Assembly (NCBI RefSeq): GCF_900116535.1
Contig: NZ_FPAU01000008.1
Coordinates: 84,108 to 148,107, forward strand
Length of the DNA: 64,000 nucleotides
DNA from: Kosakonia arachidis
GTDB taxonomy: Bacteria > Pseudomonadota > Gammaproteobacteria > Enterobacterales > Enterobacteriaceae
Reading direction: 5' to 3'
The translations under genes and the position numbers were made by a program. This document shows positions 63,058 through 64,000 of the stretch, one piece after another. Each line of letters opens with the position of its first letter. Positions within the stretch are counted from its first letter, which is position 1. The notes beneath the pieces were generated by a model that saw only the letters and a list, made by a program, of their open reading frames with translations, was not told where the DNA came from and ran no database searches.

Positions 63058-63345
63058 TTAAAAAATTCTTTCTATATATTCATTAACTTTAGAATTAACA
63101 TTCGAAATCAACTTTAAATCACTCCCAGATGTATGTTTCAGGGCGCCTTCGAGATTGTCATGCAGTACAAAAAAACCATATGCCGTTTCTTTAGGCACAA
63201 CTTCTTCACCTTCATAAAGATCACAGAATTTCTCTAGCTGAAGATACAAATCATCAATATCCTCCTTGTTTAAATCATCAGCAAGTCGGATCTTCTCAAC
63301 CAGATTCATGATTGCTTCATTTAGGCTTGAAAATTTTTCGCTCAT
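63058..63345 (-). CDS. Putative Rhs immunity protein
   Basis: A 95-residue acidic, mostly helical protein with no family I can name. It lies directly after the toxin tip of the Rhs gene on the same strand, 12 bases from the end of the last tip frame, which is the standard place of an immunity gene. The ATG at 63345 (MSEKFSSL) follows AGGTGA. A GTG three codons upstream is less well placed. Low GC sets it apart from the Rhs core. A 9-bp tandem repeat begins 35 bases after its stop, in the same reading frame. Confidence 0.7.
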   Translation of the reverse strand: MSEKFSSLNEAIMNLVEKIRLADDLNKEDIDDLYLQLEKFCDLYEGEEVVPKETAYGFFVLHDNLEGALKHTSGSDLKLISNVNSKVNEYIERIF

Positions 63346-63357
63346 TAATTTCACCTA

Positions 63358-63519
63358 TTAAAGAACAGTTATCGCACTAGCAGGTATAGGGGCATCAAAT
63401 AAAACCTCAGCAGATCCTTGAGCTAATCGCCGTGCAAACCCATTGCCTAATAGCTCAAGGCCTTTTTCTGATGATATATCAATTGCCCCTCCTGGAAATT
63501 TACTTAAGTCGATCTCCAT
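63358..63519 (-). pseudogene. Displaced C-terminal end of an Rhs toxin tip
   Basis: An open frame in a different phase from the Rhs gene begins around 63567 and runs to 63358. From the ATG at 63519 it reads MEIDLSKFPGGAID and ends DAPIPASAITVL, the look of the C-terminal end of a toxin domain. The upstream Rhs frame stops at 63524. So this is either the true end of the toxin separated by a frameshift, or a fragment left by recombination. An AGGA nine bases before the ATG could even let it be translated alone as 53 residues. Confidence 0.55.
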
Positions 63520-63523
63520 GCTC

Positions 63524-64000
63524 CTATTTCCTGGGCCGCCTGGCCGAGATACCTTTGCTATTTGCAAAGCTATAAGAACGATTTAGATATATCTCTTTGA
63601 ATTTCCCCGACATAGCAAGCTTATTGGCAATAACTTCAGAAAATTGATTATGTCCAGGCGTTTTATCAACCTGCCCAGTGCCATAAATTTTAGTCCCATT
63701 AACTTTGCGGACAGAACATACCGCAAGCCCGAAAGGATCGATCCAGCTCTGTGGATTCGGCACATAGGTATACGTATTCAGCCCACCCAGCAGCCCTATC
63801 GGGTCCATCTGGGCGTAGCAGCCGCCGGTCGGGTCGTAGTAGCGGAACGTGTTGTAGTGCAGCCCGGTTTCGCGGTCGAGGTACTGCCCCTGGAAGCGCA
63901 GGTTCTGCGGGGTGTCCCACCTCAGCGTGTCGTTTTCCTGCTCTGCGCGTCCCCATGCGCTGAACGCGCCGCGCCAGACGATATCGCCGTTACTGTCGGT
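63524..64000 (-). CDS. Rhs family protein, C-terminal part (cut by window edge)
   Basis: The last 158 residues of a large Rhs protein, a cell-surface or type VI delivered toxin carrier built of YD repeats. Core features are LRFQGQYLDRETGLHYNTFRYY, a DPIGLLGG motif, and LNTYTYVPNPQSWIDPFGLA, after which the variable toxin tip begins. The tip (about 65 residues) contains KTPGHNQFSEVIANKL and NRSYSFANSKGISARRP and then hits a TAG at 63524. That is short for a toxin domain, and the continuation lies in another frame. The gene extends beyond the right edge. K-12 has rhsB near nikR too. Confidence 0.9.
   Translation of the reverse strand, partial: TDSNGDIVWRGAFSAWGRAEQENDTLRWDTPQNLRFQGQYLDRETGLHYNTFRYYDPTGGCYAQMDPIGLLGGLNTYTYVPNPQSWIDPFGLAVCSVRKVNGTKIYGTGQVDKTPGHNQFSEVIANKLAMSGKFKEIYLNRSYSFANSKGISARRPRK

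Noticed and set aside
62857..63117. Open frames on both strands made of Lys-Tyr-Ala or Val-Phe-Ser repeats
   Set aside because: They arise because the 9-bp tandem repeat contains no stop in these frames. There is no start context or non-repeat domain.

Overview
This window is a stretch of enterobacterial chromosome (Enterobacteriaceae). The gene content and order closely follow the region of the Escherichia coli K-12 map from glgA to nikR and rhs, but several accessory insertions point to a relative such as Kosakonia, Enterobacter or Klebsiella rather than to E. coli itself. I cannot fix the genus from the sequence alone. Most proteins are readily recognised as full-length orthologues with intact catalytic motifs. 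Most of the window is moderately GC-rich. The last 2 kb is AT-rich and mosaic.

Layout. 1-6.2 kb: glycogen operon read leftwards (glgB, glgX, glgC, start of glgA). 6.4-13.5 kb: asd, yhgN, gluconate genes gntU-gntK-gntR with paired GntR operators, pirin yhhW, oxidoreductase yhhX. 13.6 kb: the iron-starvation small RNA RyhB with a Fur box. 13.8-16.6 kb: yhhY/aaaT, ggt, yhhA. 16.6-21.6 kb: ugpBAECQ glycerol-3-phosphate operon with a Pho-box array. 22-29 kb: livKHMGF, panM and livJ. 29.2-32.1 kb: an insertion relative to K-12, with a PuuE/GabT-type aminotransferase divergent from a MocR-type regulator. 32.2-36.5 kb: rpoH and ftsX-ftsE-ftsY. 36.6-45.2 kb: rsmD, yhhL, yhhM, yhhN, zntA (ZntR operator), tusA, yhhQ (preQ1-I riboswitch), dcrB, yhhS, yhhT.

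45.2-54.4 kb is a second insertion relative to K-12: the whole arnBCADTEF lipid A modification operon with a PmrA-box-like promoter, then phenolic acid decarboxylase padC divergent from a LysR regulator. It sits where K-12 has acpT. 54.6-59.9 kb: nikABCDE-nikR with a perfect NikR operator. 60-61.9 kb: a short-chain dehydrogenase and an AEC-family permease, convergent.

62-64 kb is the end of an Rhs polymorphic-toxin locus read leftwards. It holds the conserved core C-terminus, a toxin tip whose frame is broken, a small immunity-like gene, an 11-12 copy 9-bp tandem repeat, a decayed second Rhs tip, and an orphan HEAT-like immunity candidate. This is the most variable and least explained part of the window.

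Functionally the window is dominated by nutrient uptake (leucine/branched amino acids, glycerol phosphate, gluconate, nickel), envelope modification, metal homeostasis (RyhB, ZntA, NikR), heat shock and division/secretion genes, ending in a contact-dependent antagonism locus. All functional calls come from motif and family recognition by reading. No database search was run.
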